This document shows, piece after piece, positions 50,911-58,789 of a DNA stretch of 64,000 nucleotides (position 1 is its first letter; the number at the start of each line of letters is the position of its first letter). Position numbers and translations under genes: made by a program. Source of the stretch: Umezawaea sp036375055 (GTDB taxonomy: Bacteria > Actinomycetota > Actinomycetes > Mycobacteriales > Pseudonocardiaceae); the NCBI RefSeq assembly GCF_036375055.1, contig NZ_DASUSQ010000082.1:1-64000 (forward strand). The letters are read 5' to 3'. A model generated the notes under the pieces. The model searched no databases. It was not told the origin of the DNA and saw nothing but the letters and a program-made list of their open reading frames with translations.

Positions 50911-51927
50911 ATGAGCACCACAGCAGCCCCGATCCCGTTCACCGCCACCGCCCGCACCGGGCACGACCTGGAGACCACGCTGAGCAGCGCGTGGTTCCGG
51001 CTGATCACCAGGGTCAACGCCGAACTCGTCCACGCCACCGGGGACTTCTACCGGGCGCGCGACGTGGCCCCCGTGCTGATGCCGATCACCGTCAACTCGG
51101 TCTCCAGCCCCATGGGGCTCGGCAGCGACAGCCTGCCCGTGCGGATCGACCTGTTCGGCGACCCGACGTACCTGGCGGACTCCATGCAGTTCCAGCTGGA
51201 GTTCATGCTGCGCATGGGGTTGCGCGGCGCCTACTACATCATGCCGACGTTCCGGGGCGAGGACCCCGACAGCACCCACCTCAACCAGTTCTTCCACTCC
51301 GAGGCCGAGATCACCGGCGGCCTGGACGACGTCATGCGGCTGGTGGAGGACCACGTCACCACGCTGTGCTCGCGGCTGCTCGACTCCCCCGCCGCCGACG
51401 ACGTCGCCGCGTTCGCCGGGGGCCTCGACCACGTGGTCGACATCGCGGGCCGCACCCGGTTCCCCGAGGTGACCTTCGAGGACGCGTGCGCCCTGGTCGA
51501 CCCCGAGCACGTGGAGGACCGCGGCTCCGGCGTGCGGGCGATCACCAGGGCGGGTGAGCTCCAGCTGATCGAGCGGTTCGGCGGGGTCGTGTGGCTCAGC
51601 CGGATGCCCGCGAACTCCGTGCCGTTCTACCAGGCGGGTGGGGAGGACGGCACCGCGCTGTGCGCCGACCTGCTCCTCGGCCTGGGCGAGGTGGCGGGCT
51701 GCGGTGAGCGGCACACGACCCGCGCCGCCACCGAGCGGGCGATCGTCGGGCACGGCGTGGACCCCGCGAACTACGAGTGGTACCTGAGGATGAAGGAGCT
51801 GGCACCCCTGCGCACCGCGGGCTTCGGCCTCGGTCTGGAGCGGTTCCTGGCGTGGGTGCTGCGCCACGACGACATCCGCGACCTCCACCTCATGCCGCGC
51901 CTCAAGGGCGTGCCGACGTGGATGTGA
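50911..51927 (+). CDS. Stand-alone AsnRS-like class II aminoacyl-tRNA synthetase core
   Basis: 338 residues with the catalytic core of the Asp/Asn/Lys class II group but no N-terminal OB anticodon-binding domain. Motif 2 reads PTFRGEDPDSTHLNQFFHSEAE (split: FRGED and HLNQFFHSEAE) and motif 3 is GFGLGLERFLAW, followed by RHDDIRDLHLMPR. The ATP-binding Arg of motif 2 and motif 3 are both intact, so aminoacyl-adenylate formation is likely. The lack of the anticodon domain argues against tRNA charging. It resembles the archaeal asparagine-synthetase-related AsnRS paralogue. An AAGGAAGG site precedes the ATG; upstream there is a CGCTCCGGAGCG palindrome at 50861. It may activate an amino acid for linkage to the peptide or to a nucleoside product. 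Confidence 0.85.
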   Translation: MSTTAAPIPFTATARTGHDLETTLSSAWFRLITRVNAELVHATGDFYRARDVAPVLMPITVNSVSSPMGLGSDSLPVRIDLFGDPTYLADSMQFQLEFMLRMGLRGAYYIMPTFRGEDPDSTHLNQFFHSEAEITGGLDDVMRLVEDHVTTLCSRLLDSPAADDVAAFAGGLDHVVDIAGRTRFPEVTFEDACALVDPEHVEDRGSGVRAITRAGELQLIERFGGVVWLSRMPANSVPFYQAGGEDGTALCADLLLGLGEVAGCGERHTTRAATERAIVGHGVDPANYEWYLRMKELAPLRTAGFGLGLERFLAWVLRHDDIRDLHLMPRLKGVPTWM

Positions 51928-52976
51928 CCGCCCGCGCGGCCGTGACGCCGCCCCGGCTGCGCGCGGGCGACGAGGTCGCGCTGCTCTCGCTGTCGGGTCC
52001 GCTGGCGGCCCGCTGCCCCCGGCGGCTCGCCCGCGCGGAGCGGGAACTCCGCGAGCGGGGCCTGGTCCCCCGGACCGATCCGACGGTCCTGCTCGACTCC
52101 GGGAGCACCGCGGGTCCGGCGCGGGTGCGGGCCGAGCGCTTCACCGCCGCGGTGCGCGACCCCGCCGTGCGGGCGGTGTTCTCGACCGTCGGCGGCGTCG
52201 GCACCAGGGACGTGCTGCCGCACCTGGACCCGACCGTGCTGGCGGCCTCGCCCACGTCGGTGGTCGGCTACAGCGACACCACCTCGCTGCTGCTGTGGCT
52301 CTACCACCGCCTCGGCTGGACGACCTACTACGGACCGGCCGCGCTGCCGCAGTTCGGGGAGCACGGCGGAACCCTCGACTTCACCTGGGACTCCGCGTGG
52401 GCGCGTCTGTCCGATGAGGACGGTGACCGCGCACTGCCGTCCACCGACGACGTCGTGGTGGAGACGCTGCCCTGGGACTCCCACGACGACCGGCCGCGCG
52501 CCGTCGGCGGCCCGGCCCCGCGCACGGCGTGGGTCCCCGGCCTGGCCACCGGTCCGCTGGTGGCCGCGAACGTCGCCACCCTCGCCGACGACCTGCGGGC
52601 AGGCCTGCACGCGGGCGTCCGGTGGGACGGCCACGTGGTGTGCCTGGAGGAGTCGGACTCCGCGTCGGCGGACGGGGTGCGCGACGCGGTGGCGGTGCTG
52701 GCGGACAGCGGCCTGCTCGACGGCGCCGCCGCGCTCCTCGTCGGCCGCTTCGCCCAGGACCACCGGCGCGAGTGGACGCCGGGACTGAGCCGCCGACTGC
52801 TGGAACCGCTGGTGCGCCGGTGTTCCGGGCCCGTCGTGGCCGACTGCGAGTTCGGCCACACCGATCCCGTGCTGACCCTGCCGATCGGCGCCGTGGCGGA
52901 GGTCCGCGCGCCCGTGCCCGGCCGGGGCGCACCCGAGGTCCTCCTCGTGCCACCGGGGAACGGGAGGCCGGGATGA
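51924..52976 (+). CDS. S66-family serine peptidase (MccF/LdcA-like)
   Basis: 350 residues. The nucleophile Ser is in VVGYSDTTSLLLW near residue 115, the catalytic Glu is in VVCLEESDSASAD, and the catalytic His is in CEFGHTDPVLTLPIG near the end. Length is closer to microcin C self-immunity protein MccF (about 340) than to short LD-carboxypeptidases. The GTG at 51924 overlaps the stop of the AsnRS-like gene as GTGA, which joins adenylate formation and cleavage genes directly. MccF cleaves the amide between a peptide or amino acid and the nucleotide part, including aminoacyl-sulfamoyl-adenosines. An LD-carboxypeptidase in cell-wall turnover is the alternative; the neighbours make the MccF-type reading more attractive. 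Confidence 0.85.
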   Translation: MTARAAVTPPRLRAGDEVALLSLSGPLAARCPRRLARAERELRERGLVPRTDPTVLLDSGSTAGPARVRAERFTAAVRDPAVRAVFSTVGGVGTRDVLPHLDPTVLAASPTSVVGYSDTTSLLLWLYHRLGWTTYYGPAALPQFGEHGGTLDFTWDSAWARLSDEDGDRALPSTDDVVVETLPWDSHDDRPRAVGGPAPRTAWVPGLATGPLVAANVATLADDLRAGLHAGVRWDGHVVCLEESDSASADGVRDAVAVLADSGLLDGAAALLVGRFAQDHRREWTPGLSRRLLEPLVRRCSGPVVADCEFGHTDPVLTLPIGAVAEVRAPVPGRGAPEVLLVPPGNGRPG

Positions 52977-53902
52977 CGTCGCTGGCCGAGATCACCACGT
53001 GGGTCGCCGAGCGGTTGGGCCCGACCTCGACGCCCGTCCTGCTGTCCACCTCGAACAGCCGGGTGTGGCGGGTGCACGACGCGAACGGGGGCGGGTTCGC
53101 CGTCAAGCACCTGCTCGACGGCTCCAGCCAGCCGGGTGCCGAGCGCGCGGTGCGGCGCTACCTGGCGGAGCGGGGGAGCCGTCGCGCCCTGCCCGTGCTC
53201 GCCCTGTCGCGCAACCCCGACGGCACGCACCTCGTCCTGGCCGAGTACGTGGAGGGACCGCTGCTCGCCGAGGCGTTCGGCGGACCGGGACCGGTCGCCG
53301 AGTGGGCCGGGCAGCTCGCCGACCTGCTGGACGACGTCGCCGGGATCGCGGTCACCGGCTTCGGCAGGCTCTCCGACGACCTGCGGGCGCCGTGGCCGAC
53401 GTGGTCGTCGTTCCTCCTGGACTACCTGGAGGAGCAGCGCCGCAAGGCTCCCGCCCTCGCCCGCGCCCGCCACGCCGCGCTCCACACCGTCCTGACGGCG
53501 GCGGCACCGCTGCTGGACGCCGCCGCGCCCGTGCCGCGGCTCGTGGCCGCGGACGTCAACAACCGCAACTTCGTGATCGGCGCCGACGGGCTCGTGTGCG
53601 TGAACCTCCCGGTGCTGTGGGGCGGGGATCCCGCCGCCGCGCACGGCCAGTCCCTCCTGCACTGGGCGGGCACCGGGGGCGAGGCCGTCCTGGCCCGCCG
53701 CAGCGGCGCGCCCCGGTGGCGGCTGCACCTGTACGCCGCGTTCCACGCCTACGTCGTGCTCGCGTACGCCGAGCGCTTCAGCCCCGAGCCGCTGCACGCC
53801 GTGGCCCCCTGGGGTCGCACGACGCCGCTGCTCGACCTCCTCGACCGGCACCTGGCGGCGGTCGACCCGCCGCGCTCGTCAGCGAAGGACGTGTCGCCGT
53901 GA
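52973..53902 (+). CDS. Degenerate kinase-fold (APH-like) protein
   Basis: 309 residues. The N-terminal lobe has VKHLLDGSSQPGAERAVRRY and LPVLALSRNPDGTHLVLAEYV. The catalytic loop region reads VAADVNNRNFVIG (no HxD; Asp and Asn present) and the metal-binding position is replaced (VNLPVLWGGDP instead of IDxD/DFD). So one key acidic residue is missing and catalysis may be weak or lost. It starts with the ATG that overlaps the S66 stop (ATGA) and ends in a GTGA overlap with the HPr-kinase-like gene. A scaffold or substrate-binding role in the locus seems more likely than kinase activity, unless an unusual chemistry is used. Confidence 0.75.
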   Translation: MTSLAEITTWVAERLGPTSTPVLLSTSNSRVWRVHDANGGGFAVKHLLDGSSQPGAERAVRRYLAERGSRRALPVLALSRNPDGTHLVLAEYVEGPLLAEAFGGPGPVAEWAGQLADLLDDVAGIAVTGFGRLSDDLRAPWPTWSSFLLDYLEEQRRKAPALARARHAALHTVLTAAAPLLDAAAPVPRLVAADVNNRNFVIGADGLVCVNLPVLWGGDPAAAHGQSLLHWAGTGGEAVLARRSGAPRWRLHLYAAFHAYVVLAYAERFSPEPLHAVAPWGRTTPLLDLLDRHLAAVDPPRSSAKDVSP

Positions 53903-55011
53903 CGATCCTCCCGTGCGTCCGCACCACCTCCGTCGTCTCCTCGTCGACCGGTCGGCACCACGTCGACGTGACGTGCGACGAGGCGACCCTCTCGGACCTC
54001 CTCCGCCTCGCGGAGCCGTTCCTCGCCGTCACCCCGGCCGGGGACCGCGACGGCCGCCCGCGCCCCGCGGTGCTCGCCCTCACCGCCGCCCCGGAGGGCC
54101 GGGGCTGGACGCGGGTCGCCTACTCCTCCCCCTACGAGCCCGACCGGGTGCTGTGGGCGCACCGGTCCAGCCGGACGGTCGCCGTCTGCGGCGATCCGTC
54201 CCCGTGGCGGACCCAGCAGCTCCTCCGGTGCGTCCGCAACCTGCTGCGCTGGGAGCACTTCGCCGACGGCGAGCTGTTCCTGCACGGCGGGCTCGTCCAG
54301 GTCGGCGGTCGCGGCATCGCCTTCGTCGGCGGGAAGAGGTCGGGCAAGACGTCGAGCATCCTGAGCGCGCTGCTGCACGGCGGGGCGGACTTCGTGTCGA
54401 ACGACGACCTGGTCGTCAGCGACGGCGACGGACCGGGGTTGCGCGGGCTCGGCTTCCCCCGCAGCGTCAACGTGCGCACGGACTCCCTCCTGGCGCTCGC
54501 GGAGGGGTGGCCCGCCCTGCGCGGCCTGCTGCGCGGCGCCACCCACCCCGCCAACAGCTTCCCCGGCCTGCACCACGAGCAGCGGACCGCCGTCGGGCCG
54601 GACCCGTCCGTGCCGCCCATGGTGTGGGTGCGGTGCCAGGAGCTGGCCGAGGTCACCGGCAGTCGGCTGCTCGCCTCGGGGACGCTCGACGCGGTCGTCT
54701 TCCCGGCCTTCGTCGACTCCGCCGACGGGCAGGCGGTCCGGCGGCTGTCGCCCGCCGAGGCGCGGACGGCGCTCGCCGACCACTCCGAGAGGGCCGCGCT
54801 GTCCTACGACCCGTTCCTCGCCGACTGGTACCCGGACAGCAGGACCGACCGCAGGGCCGCGATCACCGACACCCTGGTCAGCTCCGTCCCGTGCTACCGG
54901 CTCACCCAGGACATGCACCACCTGGGAGCGGCCACCGAGGCACTGCTCGACACCGTCCTGGACGGCGAGCGTGTCACCACCGGCCATGACCACAGTCAGG
55001 ATCCAGCTTGA
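53899..55011 (+). CDS. HPr-kinase/phosphorylase-like protein
   Basis: 370 residues. The Walker A is FVGGKRSGKTSSILSALL near residue 150, embedded in an HprK-type core: LFLHGGLVQVGGRGIAFVGG, VSNDDLVVSDGDG and LGFPRSVNVRTDS. The N-terminal 130 residues form a separate domain found in this subgroup. True HprK phosphorylates HPr in Firmicutes, which is not the job here. In lasso-peptide and other RiPP clusters, relatives phosphorylate Ser in the precursor. The 22-residue peptide has one Ser and two Thr, so a peptide kinase role is possible. Start is the GTG overlapping the preceding stop. The last bases (TTGACA) serve as -35 of the next gene. Confidence 0.8.
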   Translation: MTILPCVRTTSVVSSSTGRHHVDVTCDEATLSDLLRLAEPFLAVTPAGDRDGRPRPAVLALTAAPEGRGWTRVAYSSPYEPDRVLWAHRSSRTVAVCGDPSPWRTQQLLRCVRNLLRWEHFADGELFLHGGLVQVGGRGIAFVGGKRSGKTSSILSALLHGGADFVSNDDLVVSDGDGPGLRGLGFPRSVNVRTDSLLALAEGWPALRGLLRGATHPANSFPGLHHEQRTAVGPDPSVPPMVWVRCQELAEVTGSRLLASGTLDAVVFPAFVDSADGQAVRRLSPAEARTALADHSERAALSYDPFLADWYPDSRTDRRAAITDTLVSSVPCYRLTQDMHHLGAATEALLDTVLDGERVTTGHDHSQDPA

Positions 55012-55036
55012 CAGCAGGGGAACTCCGGTCACAATA
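55008..55036 (+). promoter_or_regulatory. Promoter of the XRE-TPR regulator
   Basis: TTGACA at 55008-55013 and ACAATA at 55031-55036 are spaced by 17 bases, a strong match to a housekeeping promoter. It overlaps the end of the upstream coding region. The dyad around 55003 (C.GTCA.G with the reverse at the -35) resembles the half-sites at 47604-47659. Confidence 0.6.
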
Positions 55037-55072
55037 CTGGGGCGGGGAGGCCGAGGCGCGGAGGAGAACCGG

Positions 55073-56425
55073 ATGTCGACGACGGAGTCGGTGGGCGCGC
55101 GGATCCGGCGGCTCCGCCGCGCGGCCGGGATGTCGCAGGAGGCCCTGGCGCGGCCCGAGCTGTCGGCGAGCTACGTCTCGCTGCTGGAGTCGGACAAGCG
55201 GGTCCCCTCCGGTGACGTCCTCGCCCAACTGGCTCAGCGGCTCGGCCGGACCCCCGGCTACCTGCTCAACGGCGTCGACGAGCCCGACCACACCGACCTG
55301 GAGATCGAACTCCGGTACGCCGAACTCACCCTGCGCAACGGCGACGCCGAGACCGCCCTGGACGGCTACGAGAAGGTGCGGGCGACGCTGTCCCCCTCCG
55401 AGCACCGGTCGCTGTGGACCTCCGCGACGCTCGGCGTGGCCCAGTGCCTGGAGCACACGGGCAGGCTGGAGGAGGCCACGGCCCTGCTGGAGGAACTGCG
55501 GCAGGGCGCGATCACCGAGGAGCCGGGCCTGGACCAGCGCTTGGCCCTGGTGATGTCGCTGTGCCGCTGCTACCGCGAACTGGGCGACCTCTCGCACGCC
55601 GTCGAGGTCGCCGAGGGCACCATCGCCGAACTGGAGGAGCTGGACCTGCCGCCCACCACGGCGTCCGTGGAACTGCTGTCCACCCTGATCGGCATCTACG
55701 CCGAACGCGGTGACCTGAACCGGGCGGGGTACCTCGCCTCCCGAGCGGTCGAGCAGGCGCGGCTGATCAGCGACCGCAAGGCGCTGGGCGCCGCCTACTG
55801 GAACGCCAGCGTGGTGCTGCAACGCCGCGGCCGGTCGGACGAGGCGCTCTCGATGATCACGAAAGCCGTGGCGATCTACTCCGAGGGCGACAACGAGCGC
55901 GCGCTGGCCCGCATCCGCAACGCCTACGCCAGCGTCCTGCTCCAGTCCGACCCCGGAGACCAGGAGGTCGAGACCGCGAGATCGCTCCTGGAGCAGAGCG
56001 TCAGCGTGCTGACCGAACTGGGCAGCAGCATCGACGTCGCGCACGCCGAGACCGCGCTCGCCCGCGCGAACGTGATGCTGGGCGACAGCGGGAGCGCCGT
56101 CCTGCACGCCTCGCGGGCACTCGACGTCCTCGGCCCCGAGCACCGCCTGGAGAGCGCTCGGGCCCACCTCGTCCTCGCCGCGGCCCACCTGCGCCAAGGG
56201 GATCGCGCCGGCGCCCAGGCCGCGTGCGAGCGCGGAGCACTGCTGCTGGAGGCCTCGGAGGCCACCCGGCAGGCGGCGTTCGCGTGGTCGGAGCTGGCCG
56301 AGATCCTGGAGGAGAGCGGGGAGAGCGAACGCGCCGTGCAGGCCTACCGCCACAGCATGAGGCTGATGGGGCACCGGAGCCGCCTCACCGCCGGGACGCT
56401 CCGCCCGTCCGCCGCGAACGGCTGA
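55073..56425 (+). CDS. XRE-family HTH regulator with TPR domain
   Basis: 450 residues. The XRE helix-turn-helix is at about residues 7-65 (ARIRRLRRAAGMSQEALARP, SASYVSLLESDKRVPS). The rest is a solenoid of TPR-like helices (for example ALDGYEKVRATLSPSE, EEATALLEELRQGA, AYWNASVVLQRRGRSDEALS) to residue ~430. The ATG at 55073 has GAGGAG at six bases. This architecture is used by peptide-sensing regulators of the RRNPP type and by many cluster-situated actinomycete regulators. Its own promoter has a half-site related to the operator at 47604-47659. It probably controls the peptide locus, perhaps in response to the mature peptide or another product. A hairpin terminator follows at 56487. Confidence 0.86.
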   Translation: MSTTESVGARIRRLRRAAGMSQEALARPELSASYVSLLESDKRVPSGDVLAQLAQRLGRTPGYLLNGVDEPDHTDLEIELRYAELTLRNGDAETALDGYEKVRATLSPSEHRSLWTSATLGVAQCLEHTGRLEEATALLEELRQGAITEEPGLDQRLALVMSLCRCYRELGDLSHAVEVAEGTIAELEELDLPPTTASVELLSTLIGIYAERGDLNRAGYLASRAVEQARLISDRKALGAAYWNASVVLQRRGRSDEALSMITKAVAIYSEGDNERALARIRNAYASVLLQSDPGDQEVETARSLLEQSVSVLTELGSSIDVAHAETALARANVMLGDSGSAVLHASRALDVLGPEHRLESARAHLVLAAAHLRQGDRAGAQAACERGALLLEASEATRQAAFAWSELAEILEESGESERAVQAYRHSMRLMGHRSRLTAGTLRPSAANG

Positions 56426-56486
56426 GCCTGCCCCTCGGGGTCGACGTCGCCGACGTGCGTGGCGGTCGATCCCGGCGCGCCCGCCT

Positions 56487-56507
56487 CACCTCCGGGTCAC
56501 GGAGGTG
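56487..56507. terminator. Bidirectional hairpin terminator
   Basis: CACCTCCG and CGGAGGTG form perfect 8-bp arms with a 5-base loop (GGTCA). It lies between the stop of the regulator at 56425 and the stop of the small minus-strand gene at 56508, serving both. Confidence 0.65.
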
Positions 56508-56756
56508 TCAGCAGCACAGCGGTGTCTCGCGGTGGCTCGGCGCCCCCGCGGTCGACGTGCCGCCCGCCCCGCCGTCCGGCAGGTGCGTCGCGTCGTCGAC
56601 GCCCACCGCCACCACGACCGCCAGCAGCAGCGCGGACACCACGCCCCGCTGGACCTTCTCCCTCCGCGCACCGCTCGGCACGAGACGACCGGGGTCGCAC
56701 TCGACCTGCCCGACCGCGAACAGCGACCGGGGATCGGCGTGTCTCACCAGCACCAT
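56508..56756 (-). CDS. Small membrane protein, 82 residues
   Basis: The ATG at 56756 has AGAGGA a few bases upstream, and a hairpin terminator begins right after the stop. Residues ~40-56 (VVSALLLAVVVAVGV) are a transmembrane helix; the N-terminal part is polar and basic (RREKVQR). The tail is Gly/Ala/Ser-rich and ends in TPLCC. No family is recognised. The ribosome site and convergent terminator support it as a real gene, but it could still be chance. Confidence 0.4.
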   Translation of the reverse strand: MVLVRHADPRSLFAVGQVECDPGRLVPSGARREKVQRGVVSALLLAVVVAVGVDDATHLPDGGAGGTSTAGAPSHRETPLCC

Positions 56757-57604
56757 GGGACATCCTCTCGGGTTCCGGGACCGAGACCACCGAGGCCGCT
56801 CCAGCACCCGGTGGCCCGCCGGCGGCCGTCGGCCGCCTGGAACCACCGTGCTACCGGCCGTTCCTGCCCCGTTCCCGTGCCGTTCCCCGGACCGGCACCA
56901 CCGTCCCACTTGGCCACCGGGGGCCGGGCGAGCCTCGCGGGGCGACGACGTCCACCGTGGACGGACCCCGGTCAGTGCCCAGGGCGATGCCGATGCCCGT
57001 CCGCGCCAGGGGAGCTGGTTGCCGACGCGGTGCTCCACCGCCGCCGCGCCCCTGGCCGACAGGCGCTCGACGACCACGGCCATCGTGACCGAGCCGCGAC
57101 GCGGTGCTCCTGGGCGGGCCCACCCGCGCCGCGAGCGCGTGGAGCGGCGACGCCTCCCCGAAGGCGGCCAGGGCCCGTTCGAGGCCCAGTTCGCCGTGTG
57201 CGGGCCGCCCTGGGCGACGGACCGGTACCGGCGTTCCGCTCATCGGAACCGCCGATGCGCGTCAGGCTGGCTCGTCCGTCGACCACGAGTCGATGCCCGA
57301 CGCGGTGCACGTGGTGCACCAGGTCGACCCGGCCCGGTACGCCACGACCCTCGTCCAGTGGGCGGTCACGCCGCCCGCGTGACCACGTCCCCGTTCCCCA
57401 GCCGGGAGGTGGGTGCGCGGGCACCGCTGCTGGCCGAGATTATTTTCAGTTCACACTGAAATTATCGATCAGGGTGATGTCGACCAGCTCCTCCCTCCCG
57501 AGAGAGCGCTCTCTCAGAACGTCGATCTGCGCTACAGTGCTGTCACCCTCAGTGCTGTCGCCTCGACGACGAGGTCATGTGGAGTGGCGGGAGGTGGTAG
57601 GCGC
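56757..57604. other. Gene-poor region upstream of the two-component system
   Basis: About 850 bases. Between 56760 and 57400 every frame is of shadow quality: short frames rich in Arg, Gly and Pro, with no conserved motif. A plus-strand frame ending at 57382 (DAVHVVHQVDPARYATTLVQW) looks slightly protein-like and may be a decayed gene. From 57430 the sequence holds promoter and operator-like elements, listed separately. Confidence 0.5.
57444..57559 (+). promoter_or_regulatory. Cluster of operator-like elements before the histidine kinase gene
   Basis: Three elements lie within 116 bases. TTTCAGT-TCAC-ACTGAAA at 57444-57461 is an inverted repeat. GAGAGAGCGCTCTCTC at 57500-57515 is a perfect 16-bp palindrome. 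AGTGCTGTC is repeated directly at 57536 and 57551, 15 bases apart. The last pair is suited to a dimeric response regulator, so the downstream NarL-type regulator might bind it (autoregulation). The first palindromes suggest a TetR- or LacI-like protein encoded elsewhere. Confidence 0.5.
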
Positions 57605-58789
57605 GTGACTCTCCCCGCCAACCGGGTCGTGGCCGCGGCCGCGCTCGGCCGCGCCGTGCTGCTCGGTCGGGCCGCGCTCACCCTGACGGCCGCGGGCGTC
57701 GGGCTGCGGGTGCTCCCCGATCCGCGGACGGCGCTCGCCGTGCTCGTCGTGGTGCTGGTCAGCACGGCCGCGGGGCTCGTGGTCCTCGCCCGCCGCCCCG
57801 AGGTGGTGCGGCACCCGGTTCCCGTGGTCCTGGTGGACTCGGTCGTGGTGCTGGGGGTCCTGGTCGCCTCCCGCGGCGGCGTGCCCTTCTTCTGCTTCGC
57901 GGCAGGGGCGTGCGCGCTCGGCGGGGTGGTGCTCGGCGTGCGCGGGCTGGTGCTCTGGGTGCCGCACGCCGCGCTCGGCTACGCCGTGGCCGGTCACCTG
58001 CTGCTCACCGGCCCCCCGAACCCGCACCTCGCCGTGTTCGCGCTGGCCTTCCCGCCGGTGGACGTCCTCGCCGGGATCGCCGCCGCGGTCGCCACCGGCG
58101 CGCTCGGGCGGTACGTCGACCTCTCCGTGGACGTCGTCGCCTCGGCCCAGCGCTCGGCCGCCGCCTCGGAACGCGCCCGCCTCGCGCGCGAACTGCACGA
58201 CTCGGTCAGCAAGACCCTGCGCGGCGTCTCGTTCGCCGCTCTCGCGCTGCCGACCTCGCTGCGCAGGCACCCCGAACTCGCCGAGCAGCTCGCGAGCACG
58301 GTGTCCAGGGGAGCCGTCGCGGCAGCCCGTGAGGCGCGGGAGCTGCTGACCGGGCTCCGGCTGGACGCCCCCGACCAGGACTTCGCCGCCACGCTGCGGC
58401 GGATCTGCGAGCACCGCGGCGAGTCGTCCGGGGTCGCGGTGCACCTCACCGCCGCACCGGTCGACCCACCGGCCGACGTGCGCTACGAGCTGAGCCGCAT
58501 CCTCGACGAGGCCCTGCGCAACGCCGTGCGGCACGGCCGCCCCGAGCGGATCACGGTCACCCTCACCCACACCGACCGGCTCCGCCTGCGCGTGCACGAC
58601 GACGGCGACGGCTTCCGCGTGCCCGGCGACCTCTCCGCCCTCACCGCCGGGAACCACTACGGCATCGTGGGCATGGCGGAACGCGCTCGCCACGCGGGCG
58701 GCGCGCTGGACGTGACGTCGAGGCCCGGTCGCGGCACGACGGTCGAGGTGTCGGTGCCCGTCGACGGTCCGGTTCGGCTGGCGTCGTGA
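57605..58789 (+). CDS. NarL-type sensor histidine kinase
   Basis: 394 residues. The N-terminal half has about six hydrophobic helices (for example LAVLVVVLVSTAAGLVVLA, VVLVDSVVVLGVLVAS). The phospho-acceptor domain is HisKA_3 (ARLARELHDSVSKTLRGVSF), with the His near residue 198. The ATPase has LDEALRNAVRHGRPERI (N-box) and HDDGDGFRVP, with GIVGMAERARHAGG and GRGTTVEVSVP. The GTG at 57605 is taken as the start; other starts upstream would cross the promoter elements. The signal is probably membrane-related, but the helices show no known sensor domain. Paired with the next gene by a GTGA overlap. Confidence 0.88.
   Translation: MTLPANRVVAAAALGRAVLLGRAALTLTAAGVGLRVLPDPRTALAVLVVVLVSTAAGLVVLARRPEVVRHPVPVVLVDSVVVLGVLVASRGGVPFFCFAAGACALGGVVLGVRGLVLWVPHAALGYAVAGHLLLTGPPNPHLAVFALAFPPVDVLAGIAAAVATGALGRYVDLSVDVVASAQRSAAASERARLARELHDSVSKTLRGVSFAALALPTSLRRHPELAEQLASTVSRGAVAAAREARELLTGLRLDAPDQDFAATLRRICEHRGESSGVAVHLTAAPVDPPADVRYELSRILDEALRNAVRHGRPERITVTLTHTDRLRLRVHDDGDGFRVPGDLSALTAGNHYGIVGMAERARHAGGALDVTSRPGRGTTVEVSVPVDGPVRLAS

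Noticed and set aside
50911..51927. Housekeeping asparaginyl- or lysyl-tRNA synthetase
   Set aside because: There is no anticodon-binding OB domain and the protein is about 100 residues too short.
49022..53902. Aminoglycoside resistance genes
   Set aside because: The kinase-fold proteins are distant from clinical APH enzymes, one lacks key residues, and both lie inside a biosynthetic operon.
56757..57400. Several overlapping frames in the gene-poor stretch
   Set aside because: They have no ribosome site, no family motif and an amino-acid composition typical of shadows; at most one decayed fragment near 57300 is possible.
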